Below, piece by piece: positions 36,413 to 50,098 of a stretch of DNA of 64,000 nt. The translations under genes and the position numbers were made by a program. The notes beneath the pieces are model-generated. The model was not told the DNA's origin, searched no databases, and saw nothing but the letters and a program-made list of their open reading frames with translations. Positions within the stretch are counted from its first letter, which is position 1. Every line of letters begins with the position of its first letter. The DNA is from Arbacia lixula (Eukaryota > Echinodermata > Echinoidea > Arbacioida > Arbaciidae), in contig OZ022585.1 of NCBI GenBank assembly GCA_963669155.1, positions 4,995,024-5,059,023 of the forward strand, read 5' to 3'.

Positions 36413-37837
36413 GACAACGAAGTGCTTTTGAACAATATCCTCCGTCCGAATAGAAACGGCTGAATAGGCTGAAGCAGATCGCCTTTGCCTTTATGTAACT
36501 GTAGGTAAGAAGGGGGCTCGTGTACTAATGCATAATTAAGTCCTTCTTGAAAACATAGCTACCCCAGTGAGCTGCTGATGCAATCCCATGATCGTATTGC
36601 TTTGCATTGGACCATCAATTATGCACCGTATCGAGAAGTTTAAATGCGTTCTGATCAACCCGCTGCTTCGTCGCATAGGACGAGCTTTCAAGAGAAATGT
36701 CGAGAATCTTCAAAATCGAGATGTATACAAATTATGTACGGTATTTTACGACCGTTTTATTTTACGGCGTCTCTATTCATCCAGTGCAGTAATATTTTTA
36801 ATTTGATGATTAAGAGTATGCGGTATATTACACAAATAAACACGGCTCAGGAAATATTAAAGGGTCGTCATATTTTACAAGCCATTGGCTTTCTTGAAAT
36901 GCTTTGTAATCCTTTAATTAGTTGTAAATGAAAATTGTTTGTTTTGTTTTTAAGTTATGAATAAGGTATCGAATTGATCTGAAAATCAAACGGTAGGCCG
37001 GAAGTTATTAAAACACACACACATGCTTTGATCCCTCGGCTAGCGTTTCGTGATAATAGCAGAGTTTTTAGATCATCTTGTGCCTGCAGTTAAATTGTAG
37101 AATTCTAAAGATTGATATTAATCCAAGTGCAGTTAAAAATGTCGCAGGGCGATCGTGCTGATATTTTGTGAAGTGATGAAGCAAAATACGAAACAATAAG
37201 GATTTCTCGTTGTATTCATTGTTTTTCACGAAATTCCAATCAAATCAACAGCTCAACTGCGCTGCAAATTGATTTGAGATAATTAATGAAATCGCATCAT
37301 ACGAAGTGCTCAATTTTAGCCCGTAATAGCAAACTGATTACATTAGTTTCAATGTACAAGAGTGGCGTTGATTTGACATTGCATTCCCGATATTAACATG
37401 GTAAAGGGTACGAAATTAATGAAGTTCAACATGTTAAATGAATCCAGGATAAATCGCAGCGCGAAAATGCCATTTCTGTTTAATAGCTGTCTCCGGTTGA
37501 GAGTTCGGTTGGGTGCTCTTTCGTTTGTGACGGGAACCAAATCATGATGGTTAAGTGGAAATCGAAGCACATGGATGGATGCTCCCTCAAGTAGTATTTC
37601 TATTTCCTTGATTTTGCAGCATATTTTCGCCTGTCTTTGAGAAAACATCAAACGCCTCCCCCTCCACTCCCATCAGAATATGACATTTGAGGCCGGTTGG
37701 TCAGAGGTTCGATAGAAAGATAAGGAAGTCCACTGTCAGTCGTCGTGTTCAACATGACTCTCTGAATGAAATGATTTCCGTTTAAGTTTCCTTCAATCAA
37801 TTTAAGCATTTTATTATTATGATAAAACGATGAACGT

Positions 37838-37845
37838 GAGCGAGC

Positions 37846-37876
<31 letters not shown>

Positions 37877-37980
37877 AAGAGAATGAGTTAAAGAGACAGA
37901 GAGATGTAACGCGAGACAGAGAGAGACAGGGAGAGGAAGAGAGAGAGAAAGAGAAAGAGAGACAGAGAGAGAAAGACAGG

Positions 37981-38044
<64 letters not shown>

Positions 38045-38085
38045 GAGTGCGAGAGAGAGAGAGAGGGGGGGGGGGAGAAAGAAAG
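37838..38085. repeat. GA/GAAA-rich microsatellite
   Basis: About 250 bp of GA with GACA and GAAA variants, ending in a poly-G run. Confidence 0.93.
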
Positions 38086-38816
38086 ACACGACGGAATCGA
38101 TCATGATCGTGTGCCTAGCTTTTTGGCACGGAATGCGTGGCGGTGGCAGAAAGATGAGAGGGGTGTGAAGGGGGTAGGGCGAGATGGCGCGCATCGTGAC
38201 ATTACCAGGAATATATCGTTAAAAAAAGCAACGTGAGTTATTGCCAATTCAACTATATTAGTCACCGTCTATCTTTACTAAACCATGGGGGATGGTATTT
38301 GAGATGTACCGCGCTGTAAGGTTAAAGTTGACAATAATTCTATAATTATGAGGGTAGGGTGGAGGGAGGACGGGGATGCATACTCCCCCTTTTCCACCAC
38401 CCCCCCCCCCCCCCTTCCCACCTCCATCCTCCTCGCCTGGGCGAGTGGGTCCCCCTGACTTTTGGCTGATGGATAGACTACGGAAGCTGGAAATGATGGC
38501 GTCGATTGCAGCGAGGGAATCGGGAGCTTTACCTGTCACGACACAGAGTCACAGCAACGCGAGGCTTCTGATATGCAAACACTGATCATGACTTATCTCC
38601 TCATTTTGGTATTCCATCATTTTTGACATGTTTGATCTGCACATGTTTATACGTGTCCAAACAGTCAAACACAAATGTGAGTCTACAATAATTACGCGAG
38701 AAGTGGATACGCCACCTAGTGTACTCAAAGATGACAGATAGGACAGGGAGAGATAAAGGAAGACGAAAACAAGTTTTAATGTAAAATTGCCATCTATTCT
38801 ATAAGGCTATAGTATA

Positions 38817-38981
38817 CAAATATTGACTGCTATGAGGGGCACAGTTAAAATTATAAGCCCAAGATGATGTCAAAACCATGACTATGCCCGAAGCGAAGCT
38901 GAGGGCATAGTCATGGTTTTGACATCACCGAGGGCCTATGATTTTAACTGTGCCCCGAATATTAAGCAGTCAATATTTGTT
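38817..38981. mobile_element. Short near-perfect hairpin element
   Basis: The left arm CAAATATTGACTGCT...GGGCACAGTTAAAAT and the right arm ATTTTAACTGTGCCC...AGCAGTCAATATTTG pair closely, meeting at TGACTATGCCC/GGGCATAGTCA with a loop of only about a dozen bases. GGGCACAG/CTGTGCCC motifs also recur downstream (39158-39230). Confidence 0.7.
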
Positions 38982-39937
38982 TTATAAACCGAATGTATAG
39001 ATTCTTCTCATCGATTGGTTAAAAGATTTCCTGAACTGACAAGGCCTACAAGATAGCATGTAATAGGCATGTAAATCAACACTCATTGCGCGTACAGGGA
39101 TTGCGCACACACGAGCGATATCGCGCGGTGTTGAGGTTGTCTTATTATTTTCCGGGCACAGTCGATTGCCATGCCCCGGGCACAGTTAATTTTGACGTCA
39201 TCTTGTTAAAAACGGGGGCACAGCTATTTCGATGACTCTACTTTTAACCAATCAGATGAGAGGAATCTATGTATGAGGTATATAATAATGAAGATCACAT
39301 AATGGGGAAAATATCTGTCACGCTCCCCTCTCACTGTCTTTCCCTCCACCCACGCTAACTCCGTTGTCAGAACCTCCAATGCTAACACGATTCACTGGCG
39401 ATCTGCAAAAGCCACGTTCTAGCAGTTGATACTAGCTTCTCTACGTACTACGACATTACTCTATTGCACAATAAAAATGATGTTGAATAGTCCGCTAGTA
39501 CTCCGCACCACTGCTTGCACCGTCTAAGCTAATGCTGTATATTGATGCGGAAGATATGTAAGAGAAAAGTGGCTGAAGAAAACTACGAACAAGGTTTTTG
39601 TTATCTCTTTTACATCAACTGAGGGATGTTGTCATTCCATTCTATGACATTTTGGTAATCAACGAAAATAATATATGAATTCATTAGATGACATGGTGAC
39701 TTCCTAATCATGCAATGATTAATGATCATATTTTCATTTAACACTTTCTGTGTCAGACTCCATAGTCCATACTGCCGGTGAGCAATCAAAATCAGCAGGT
39801 AGGTCTAAGCTGGGATGTTCCCTTGACTTGAACCAGGCAATGGGAATCTCATTGTCTTACATGACACTGGTAACGAAAGAGTTAACCATGTTAAAGGTAT
39901 ATGGTTATAGATGGATCATGATGATGAAACACTCGTA

Positions 39938-39996
<59 letters not shown>

Positions 39997-40009
39997 CCAT
40001 ATCTCTCTT

Positions 40010-40061
<52 letters not shown>

Positions 40062-40145
40062 TTTCTCTCTCTCTCCCTCCCTCACTATCAGTCTCTCTTT
40101 CTTTGTTTGTTTCTTCCTTTCTTTCTCTCTCTCTCTCTCTCTGCA
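39938..40145. repeat. (CT)n array
   Basis: Long CT tracts with CTAT and CTTT interruptions. Reading frames here are Ser/Leu repeats only. Confidence 0.95.
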
Positions 40146-40596
40146 CGGACATATATATATATGATATAATAAATATATATCCCTCTAGCTTCATCGCTCT
40201 ATATCCTTACCTCTTCCCTCTATTTCCCACCTCTCCTATGTGATATCATACTAGACCATCAGCATGATCAGTATTTCCATTAACTCTGCCCGATTGCTCG
40301 CTTGTTCTGAAAAAAAAAATATTGCAGCTGTGCCCGGTAGCCGATGAATCGAGGTCATCTCGCAGATATTACATTTTCCCGGTCTAGTTGTCACTACAAT
40401 ATTGCATATGACGGCAATGATATATAGGGCACGATCTCGATATGGCATGGCGCTCCAGTTTCAAACGAGCTCCCTATTGCTGACAATGTTGTACGTCCTC
40501 TCATTGTATTTGTTGCTTCATCAATCTGATTTAAATCGACATAGTAAGCCATCCAATTTATCTATGCTGTGGGTACGAGCATAGAATATAGTGAGA

Positions 40597-40700
40597 TTGA
40601 TGATGATGACGATGATGATGATGATGATGATGATAATGATAAAGATGATGAAGATGATGATGATGATGAAGATGATGATGGCGATGACAGCGACAATGAT
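40597..40700. repeat. (GAT)n trinucleotide repeat
   Basis: GATGATGAC units reading as Asp runs on the + strand. There is no initiation or splice context, so it is not called coding. Confidence 0.92.
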
Positions 40701-41365
40701 AACAGTAACATGATAATAAGTATGATGATGATGATAATAAAGATATTAACAATAACTCACTTTACCTATCACAATTTCTCCTAAAACTCTTCAATAAACT
40801 GCACGCGATCATTCATATATTTGAAAAATGCTTTTCCAACTTGTATGTGTTTCAACATCATGATAATCAATGAGAGGTAAATCTATTTTCTTATGTTTCT
40901 TATCTCAGTTATTCGGGTGTTTGTTATTCTCTTTTTTTTCTTTTTCATTTCTTTTGTTTTTATTGTTCATTATTGTGGAACAAAGATGGTCGTTCTTTTC
41001 TGTTCAGATCAGTTGCCACCATCATCATTATCATTAACGTCTTCGCCTTCATTATGCGTATTATTATCATCATTAGTATCATTATGATTATTATAATCGG
41101 TATTGATTATCATGACTTTTGTTACCGTGAATATCATCACCGCAACAACCCACAACGCTACCATTGTTACCAAATGCTGACACTCTCTCCACGTCCACTG
41201 TCATTACTGCCATCACCAACGCAACTAAAAATGTGGATTGGGCCAATTTGGCGATTATTTGATCGATATAGATCATGTAGATTGATCCTCTTAATCGGTC
41301 TCTTCTTTACAGATGACTAAGCTTCAACTATCACGCCCCAAATAAGACCAAGAATGGTTGCTACA

Positions 41366-41539
41366 CCTGGGCCCCGTTGCATAAAACTTACAATTAATGG
41401 CAACTCTGCCATTAATGGTAACTACCGTCATGACCATGGTAACAATGCTCAACAGCCAATCAAATTCAGGGTTTCCATAGAATTTGCCATTGGTAGCAAA
41501 ATTACCATCAATGGTAAGTTTTATGCAATGGGACCCAGG
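41366..41539. mobile_element. Foldback element with CCTGGG(C/T)CCC termini
   Basis: The left end CCTGGGCCCCGTTGCATAAA is mirrored by the right end TTTATGCAATGGGACCCAGG, with inner arms rich in ATTACCAT/ATGGTAA. A partial copy is at about 46143-46280. Confidence 0.75.
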
Positions 41540-42729
41540 AAAAGGGTCGTGACAATTTGCTGAGCTGAATGATAAACCTAACAATACAGAAGAGAATAGA
41601 AAGGTTTCTGGCCACAATAAAAGAAGTGATGAATATGTGTCAAAATAAATCCAACGGATACATGAGCATAATCATGAAGAGGAGACCTGGTACGCCTGAG
41701 ATACCAGATGTAAGAATACATGACTGACCAGTAAAAGCTTAATAACAGCAATGCAAGATGCACGAGTATGGGGAGTCATTCAAACCAAGGATGGATGAAT
41801 CCTTGTTCGAACTTAACAATTAAGCAAGCAATGAAGCTTCACCCCTGACATTTCATTTGCACTGTATAATGTCGCAATTCCCATTCACGTGATTACAACT
41901 TTTGAAAGATAAACAGGCTCGTGCAGTCACTGAGGCAAATGAAATAAAACTTCTGCACCATCTACTCGCAAAAGAAGAAAAGGGCAAACGAAGAACGAAA
42001 TAAAGCTACCGGATGTGAGATTGCATATGTACCTTGCTGCGTGCCTTGGTAGTTGGGATCCTCGCGTCCATGTTTAATACCAATCCACTCACTTAGAAAC
42101 CACCACTACAACAGACGATGACGATGTACACACTATCCTCATCAATTTCCCATTATCATTCTTTCAAGCAGAAAATGAACATCTCACCAGAAGCACAAGT
42201 ACGCGTTATCCAAATTATAAAACGAGAAATGTATTAGACCTACAGACAAACAGTCAAGTGCTGCAGTATAGACACGATGGAAGAAAGATGGGGTGACTTA
42301 CCATATCCAAAATGATACAGCTTCTTTATAGCGCGTCGTCCCGTGAGCCGTTAATTAAAACAACTAACAAAGCGCGCAACCGGACCTTGTTTACCGTATG
42401 ATTAGCCTCAGTGTGTGTCAGATGATTTTAATGAGAGAATCCCCCCTGTTGAATCAGGTAATAGTACTCTCCGTATGTTGGGTGTCTCATACACGTGCTA
42501 TCATTGGCGATGGTGCGTGTATGATTGAGGGATGACAGTGCGAAGCTTACCCTTGCCGAGTCGATTCATGTGCGGGGAAAGGGCGCCAGATGCAACGCTG
42601 TCCTGACGGGCGCACGATAATTATTTCTGTTGTCAAGGCAGCGGCGTGGTAAACTATATCTATCTCTCCATATATTATTGAACACGGCAGAAGATGGCTC
42701 TTATATATCATCTATATATATCTATATAT

Positions 42730-42837
42730 ATATTCTCTCTCTCTCTCTCTCTCTGTCTATCTGTCTATCTATCTGTCTCCCTTTCTCTGACATTCTCTCC
42801 CTCTCTCTGTATTATTTATCTCCCACTTTTTTACCCT

Positions 42838-42888
<51 letters not shown>

Positions 42889-43191
42889 TCTCTCTCTCCC
42901 CCTAGTTTCCCTATTACACACCCTCTCATTTTTATCTTTTCATTTCTCACTTTTTCTTTCTTCATACTCTTATTTGTCACTCTCACTCATTTGCTATCCT
43001 TTGTCGCTATTTCCTCCTCTCTCCGTTACTCTATACATGGTACTCTGAAACTGTGGTGTGTGTGTGTGTGTGTTAATCAACCTCTCTCTCTCTCTCTCTC
43101 TCCTCTCTCTCTTTCTTCCCTCTCCGCCTCCCCCCCCCCCCCTCTCTCTCTCTCTCTCTCTTTCTCTCCCCCCCCCCTCTCTCTCTCTCCC

Positions 43192-43238
<47 letters not shown>

Positions 43239-43250
43239 TCTCCCTGTGTC
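42730..43250. repeat. CT-rich microsatellite cluster
   Basis: Several (CT)n arrays with poly-C runs (43131-43142 and 43169-43177) and a GT patch at about 43057-43072. Confidence 0.93.
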
Positions 43251-44083
43251 TCCAACCTTTTCCTTTTTTCAATCTCTCGCCAAGTTACCCTTCTCCTTTA
43301 TTTCATCCTCGTAGTGGTCAGACGTTCGACACTCAACACACCTTATTGAATTAAACGCCCGATTGGAATTGATCTAATATGTTAAGGGAAATTGCCCGAG
43401 TGTTAAAGTACATCGGTCTCCGTATTATTACGACGACAAACAAAAAGAAAGGACGACTTTTCCGCAAAGGTCAATACTCATCGGTCAAAACTTAACCATT
43501 TGACTTATAATGCAATCGAGCAAATGGAAGGGCTTAAGTAGAGTTTACCCATATCATCCCCAATGTAATCATGTAATGCTTTATCGAAAACTGTATTTAG
43601 GATATCTACAGACGCGAAATGATATTTCATTTGTTTGAAATACCTCGATATTTGATTAGAAGTTCTTATTAGAACGGTGACTGAAACTTAAAGCTATCTC
43701 CATTTTCACATATAAATAAACCACACCACCAATTGAAAATGGCTAGAGCCCTCCGGGCATTAGACAGTTTACTAACGAAATCATACAATTTTTTAGAATA
43801 TGAACAACGGTATATTTAGCCTTACCATTATTATCCATCCACCTGTCTTTCTCAATCATATATCGATGAATAAGTCAAACAATCAATACAATGATCAAAT
43901 AATCAATCAGTCAGCCTTCTCAATTAATGAGTTTATCAGTTGAATAACTCACCCATCAAGTAGCAATCAATTGATATGGTAATTGGTCATGCAATCGGTT
44001 GACGTGACGAAATCAATGTCACATTTGACTCGACTTTTTTGTCAACTGTATACCGTACCGCCCATTCTTCCACTGTTCAATCT

Positions 44084-44236
44084 TTCTTCTTCTTCTTCTT
44101 CTTCTTCTTCTTCTTCTTCTTCTTCTTCTTCTTCTTCTTCTTCTTCTTCTTCTTCTTCTTCTTCTTCTTCTTCTTCTTCTTCTTCTTCTTCTTCTTCTTC
44201 TTCTTCTTCTTTTTCTTCTTCTTTTTCTTCTTCTTC
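44084..44236. repeat. (TTC)n / (GAA)n trinucleotide array
   Basis: About 50 TTC units, pure for the first ~125 bp, then followed by more than 300 bp of CT-rich sequence to about 44560. GAA/TTC tracts of this length can form triplex DNA. Confidence 0.95.
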
Positions 44237-44496
44237 TCTCACTCTCTCCCTCATTCTCTCTTTCTCTCTCTCTTCCTATCCATCTCTCCCTCCCATCTTC
44301 TCTCTTTCTTTCTTCCTGCTCTCTCTCTCTCTCATCCCTCTCTCTCCCTCTTCATTTTTCTATCCTTCTCTTTCTCTCCCTCTCTCTTTCTTTCTCTCCC
44401 CTCCTCTCTCTCTCTCTCATTCTCTTTCTCTTCCTCTCTCCCCTTCTCTCTCTTCCTTCTCTTTGTCTCTCTGTCTCTCTCTCCCTCTTCCTCTTC

Positions 44497-44532
<36 letters not shown>

Positions 44533-45030
44533 CTCTTTCCATATATCTATCTTCTTCTTTATCTCTATCTCACACTCTCTCTTTCTCCCGCCCCACCCCC
44601 CCCCCCCACTCTCTCCCACTTTCATCTCTCGTGCTCTCCTCGATCTCTCCTCTATATACTGTGTCTCATTCTCTACTCCTCTTTTCTTCTCTCGCTTTAA
44701 ACGCAAATCAATCAGTTGTCAGTATGTTCTCCCTTTCTCCTTAATTTACAATTTCGATGTTGCATTATCTGATGTGGAGGAGAATACACTACGCCATGTC
44801 TAGACTCTAGTTTTGCTGCAGTTTGGATTTAAGATACCCGAACAGCCTGAAAACAAGACAGTATAATGTAATGGTATTACTGTGTTATTGTCGTAGTCGT
44901 GTGTATATCGCTCTCCACCAATCCTTGAATTTGTAAAATATAGTTGATATTCTGCGAACATAACACAATGAGAGAGAGAGAAGAAATATGATATCAAACT
45001 CTACGCTCTGCGATCAGCTGTACATTGATC

Positions 45031-45258
45031 TCATGAATTATTCAACGCAAGCCAGGGAAAACAAAACAATTCTACAATAGGGTTCTATTGACATTGAGCT
45101 AATGAATTATTCATCGCTAGCCATGTGAAACAAAACAAATCTACAATACTGTAAAATAATCTCATGAATTATTCAACGAGAGCCAGGGAAAACAAGACAA
45201 ATCTTCAATACTGTACAATGTTCTCATGAATTATTCAACGCAAGCTAGGCGAAACAAT
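45031..45258. repeat. Minisatellite, four units of about 62-70 bp
   Basis: Four tandem copies each start CTnATGAATTATTCAnCG and contain AGCCAGGGAAAACAAnACAA; the last is truncated. Units differ at several positions. Confidence 0.8.
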
Positions 45259-46018
45259 AAAGCCAGCGTCGGTGCGTGACACGCGAGTCTAATTGCAGGT
45301 ATCTCGATTAATGATGTATACCTCACAATTTAGTGCAAATGAACACAACGACATCCGAGTATGTTTATGTCAGGTGTGGTTTTATTTCATGACGAGCAGG
45401 ACGCGTGAGGATGTAACGGAGCCATTCCATTCCAAACAATTTACCGTAGATCATGTCGATAGCACAGCGAGCGAATAATAACATGAATAATGGGAACAAA
45501 CTCGGAGTTGAGTAATTCCGATCGCAAGCTCGATTTGATTGCCATGTCTGTATTAATGCCGATAGTCATCTGAATATCATTGTGTGCGAATGCGATGCAC
45601 GAGTACAAACGGTGTTGGGGGTGTGTATGGGAAAATTAGGTTTTCTCTCTCCTCACCGAGCGTTACCATAGTAACATTGAATGCTGCCGATAGTCCATGA
45701 GGCCATTGATTTCATTTGTTGTTACGAGAAATCCATGTAGCCTACGAATTTTGAATATGGGCTAATGTGCAAATTCTACGTCAACCGTTTGCCTGCCAGA
45801 CAAGCGGATGATCTATGCGTTTTGTGTGTATGCGAAAATGCAATGAAGTTTTTTTTTAATATATATATATAAATATATATATATAATGGATAGTAGTCAT
45901 GGTAGCGGTAATTATCACGGGACCCATATTCATGACGAAGGTGTTCTGGCGCCCGGTCTCAATTGATTTCAACAATGCATACCACCTATAGATAAAGGAA
46001 AGTTGTCCCATGAGTACA

Positions 46019-46121
46019 GCGCAGCGACATACGGATTTTGTCCCCTTCCGAACCTATATACCAGTACACAGGACCGGAAGTGGACGTGACTACAAACAAA
46101 ATCCGAATGTAGCTGCGCGGT
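46019..46121. mobile_element. Foldback element, copy 2 of the family at 541-698
   Basis: GCGCAGCGACATACGGATTTTG pairs with CAAAATCCGAATGTAGCTGCGC. The right arm, reverse-complemented, matches the left arm of the 541-698 element (TGCACCGC.CAGC.ACAT and a CCGGT...GTGTACT core). Confidence 0.6.
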
Positions 46122-46142
46122 GCATGGAAGTAATTTTCATGA

Positions 46143-46280
46143 TTGATTGTAACTTTGCTACCAACGGCTAATTCTATAGAAAATTTTGAATGTGATTGGT
46201 TGTTGAGCAATGTTACCATGCTGTAGTTACCATTGATGGCAGAGTTACCTTAAATTGTAAGTTTTTTGCAACAGGGCCCA
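46143..46280. mobile_element. Partial copy of the 41366 foldback family
   Basis: The right terminus GCAACAGGGCCCA and the inner GGTTGTTGAGCAATGTTACCA region match the 41366-41539 element; the left terminus is not recognisable. It follows the 46019 element directly. Confidence 0.5.
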
Positions 46281-48407
46281 TACAGCTACAAATAAACATC
46301 ACCACATTTATTCAAAACACGATCATACTCATCATTTATGTCTGAATGGACATCTTTAATACAAAAAAATAATCAAAATAACGGCTAACATAAACAGAAA
46401 CATACCTTCTAACTTTGTCTTTACAAATAAATTGGAATTCAAAAGTCCCGTCGTTAATTTTTCTCTGACATGATATATCAATCGAGGTTTATAACCAAAC
46501 AATAAATATTAATGGAATAAATTGACCGCTCTATTTATATTGGTGTCTCACTGTTAATTACAATGATGAATTTTGTTAGTTGCATCATACTGAAAGCGCC
46601 GTGGTTAACATGTTTTCAAAAGACACTCACATAATGCATATATATTTATACAAAATTATACATTTTATGCGCATGATTCTGTTGGACAATTAAGTTTGTA
46701 ACATGTGAACGACACACATTAGGCATCTAATTTTTACACATATTCACAAATACTTTAATTTTTGGCATTCAAACATAAAAAGCAGAATATTTCACACAAA
46801 TTACAATGGAGAAGAACACATGAACGGTTATGTAGACAGCTAAGGCCTCATAACGACTATACACAGTGGTTCTATTCTATTGAGGTAGAAATGGAGAAAA
46901 GATTGAAAACTGATCATAAGTGTTGCGGAGAGAACAAAACATGGACTTGAACTTCTGGGGAGCTGCTCAAAGATTATAAAAAATATATAACTAGATTTTA
47001 CAAAACGCACAGCGTTCCACATGCTGTCATGCAGAAAGCAACATGAAATATGCCACCTTTTATATTCTTCAAGGTCAATTGATAGTCCTAGAAAGTTCAA
47101 GTGAATACTGCAATGACACCAGTAAAAAACAACTCAAACTAGATAGGAAGGTTGTAGGGAAAAATGTTATTGTATTTGATGGGGAAGAATCGTTACGTAG
47201 CATTCATGCAGTATTGTCAAGCTTTTGCGTCAGTATATATAGAGTCAAGCTTTAATGAAAAGTGCAAGGACAATTTGTCAAAAGTATGTCTTTTTTGCTA
47301 AAGACACGCAATCATTTGTTATAATAAAGTATTCAATACTTAACTTTGAAAGAAAAAAAACACATTCCAAAAGCAAAGAATTATGTTCATCTCAATTTTG
47401 GAGTGAAATGTTGCAGACAGAATATACGAGTTGACCACCCCCCCTCAGTATCTAGACCCCCCCCCCCCCATCCCCCACCCCATCTTTCAGATTTATATAG
47501 ATGTCCTTTTCCTCCAAACGCAATGAGTATTAATACAGCTGCCGTCCCTCCAAATGTTCTATGGTTTGCAGGCTGTCGGGCATTTCTTAACCAGACCTGT
47601 CAATCAAGGGGTCTGGCTACATTAGATTACCACTAATCATTCTCAATTTCTAATCCGTCTCCTTCAATAGAGTGGCTAGTTTACGAACATCAGACTCTAT
47701 TTTGCAGTTTGGATCAGAAATGTCCAACGGCCTGGAAACCAGACTACTCCGAATCATCATCATCATCGCCATCGTCGTCGTTGTCGTTGTCGTCGTCGTC
47801 GTTGTAGTCATCTACCTCATTTTGCCAATGCAAGATCACCATTTTATCAGACACATCTTTAATCACATCACAGCCATGAAACGAGGAAAAAATAACTTTA
47901 TCGATTGTATCTAAGGCAGCGACTTAAGACAAGTAAAGAAGACGACTTGAAGGACGGGTTGTAAAATATAATCACCATAATCAGTTAACTGAGTCAAATT
48001 TTGTTCGCGTCAATTACAAGAAGCCAACTAACATTATTTCTTCGTTCACCTTCGTTGCCGCGCCGGGAAGTTACGCATTGGGTTACTTGGGAACATATTC
48101 AAATTATGTCATATTCCCCATCATACAGACCGTTATGTGAGAAGTATACAAAACATGCGGTTTACATGTGTCTTTCTATCTTGATAACATGTTCTCACGT
48201 AAGGTGCTTTCATAATTTGTATCTATCTCGCATATCTCTCATGTCTAGTGGCGTATTTATGCTGGGCGCTGGAAAGACGGGCCCTCGGGGAATGTGACCA
48301 TGAATTATGTTGAAGAGCGATGCGGGGAGGAGCTCAGAATGTGTCTTTTCCAAGAAAAGATGTGATGGATAACGAGTTGGATGATACAAGAGAGGAAGAA
48401 AGAAAGA

Positions 48408-48638
<231 letters not shown>

Positions 48639-49096
48639 AGGTATACTGGGAGATGGAAACAAAATAGCCTCATTCACGAAACACAAACATGACTCGCGGT
48701 GTTCAAACAAAATATAAAAGTTCAATGACAATACCGTAATACATGTACAAAGAAATGGACGCCAAGTTCATCATTCACGTTAGAATCACTTCATTACAAA
48801 AAACATATACTCTAATGCAAAAAGAGTAGGAAAATCCATGTGGACGGATGATAATCTATACAGTTATAGAACATGAATATATTGCAAGAGTGCGTATTTT
48901 CCGACACATCAGGTCATCAGCTTCTTCATAAAAAAAATGTCCCAAGCAAACGTTGGCCCGAATCCTTGAATTAAACCTGGCCTGATTAAAGGGCTAGATT
49001 GAAAGGAAAATCCATTTAGCAGGCCTATACACCACGACGCCAACTTCTCCACATAAACCCCCATACAGGCTATGAACTAAAGCCGTAAACGCAGAC

Positions 49097-49463
49097 TTAA
49101 AGGTAATATACTGTACTGTATAGACAAAAAGGCCTTCAAAGGGTGACCATGAGCAATCTTCTTGCTAATGGTCTCAAATTCATGTATTGTCCGTTTTAGA
49201 AACTTGGTGAAAGTTGTTTACCCACAAACACATTTGGAGTGATTAGTGATCAAATCACAATTTCCTAAACTGTTCGGCCCGAACATTTTGAGGATTTGTG
49301 AATAATCACTCATTACTCCAAATGTGGATCATTTGAGGGCAAATAACTTTCACCAAGTTTCTAAAACGGACAATACATGAATATAAGACCATTGGCAAGA
49401 AGATTGCTCATGGTCACCTTTTGAAGGCCTTTGTGTCTTCCCAGTATAGTATATGCCCTTTAA
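49097..49463. mobile_element. TTAA-ended foldback element, family 1, copy b
   Basis: Starts TTAAAGGTAATATACTGTAC and ends AGTATATGCCCTTTAA, with the TGTTCGGCCCGAACATTTTGAG centre shared with the other copies. It lies about 460 bp downstream of the stop codon of the death-domain gene. Confidence 0.82.
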
Positions 49464-49924
49464 AGTTGGTATATCCCTTTTGTAGGCCTGAAACATAACG
49501 TATAAATACAGAAGAAAACACGATTTTCCCTTTAAGGGAGTGTGGGGACCCTTCATCGTGGCAGAGTCGTCTTGCCGTGAGCGTGGATCTTGTTCCTGTC
49601 AGGGATGTTGATGACAACCCTGTCCTTTTTAGCACAACTCCATTTTCATTTGAAAGATGTAATTTTTTTCAGCCTGCCCTCCATAGTATACACAATATGT
49701 TCTTGTTCTTTTCCACGGGGGTGAGTGATTCGGTGTATCGAGAACACAGGCCAACAGGAATACTTCAACGCCAATGCAAACGATACGATCTTGCTACGAT
49801 TGCCACAGTCGTAAGGGTCTATACGACTGGAAATGTGACTCTAGCACATTTTCAATGACTGTGTCTTCTGTTTCAGCCACTCGCAGAGTCGGACGACTGA
49901 TCACATCGTGCGCCTTTGTTCTTC

Positions 49925-50098
49925 TCATTCTTCGTCGTACGTATCTCCCGCGGAATCGTTGTCCGCTTCGTTCTCGCGATATCGGAGCTCCTCGGCGAGG
50001 TCATAGCGGCCGCATCGCGTCAGGGCCGAGTTGATTTTGCGCTCTTTGTTGTAAGCCTTGGGCATCATACTGCGCCATGTGACCAGCATGTCGAATAT
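49925..50098 (-). CDS. DTHD1: DTHD1-like gene, last coding exon (death-domain end)
   Basis: 174 bp. Encodes helices 5-6 (IFDMLVTWRSMMPKAYNKER, INSALTRCGRYDLAEELRY) and an acidic tail, ending in TGA at 49927-49925 on the - strand. Confidence 0.92.
   Translation of the reverse strand: MFDMLVTWRSMMPKAYNKERKINSALTRCGRYDLAEELRYRENEADNDSAGDTYDEE

Noticed and set aside
38376-38585. Proline-rich ORF MHTPPFPPPPPPP
   Set aside because: Built on poly-C runs; no recognised domain or splice partner.
40569-40784. Asp-rich ORF from the GAT repeat
   Set aside because: Simple repeat without upstream coding context.
43983-44803. About 250-aa poly-Ser and poly-Phe ORFs and an antisense poly-Glu ORF
   Set aside because: Products of the TTC and CT arrays only.
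45031-45258. CRISPR-like array
   Set aside because: Units are contiguous without unique spacers, in animal DNA; it is a minisatellite.
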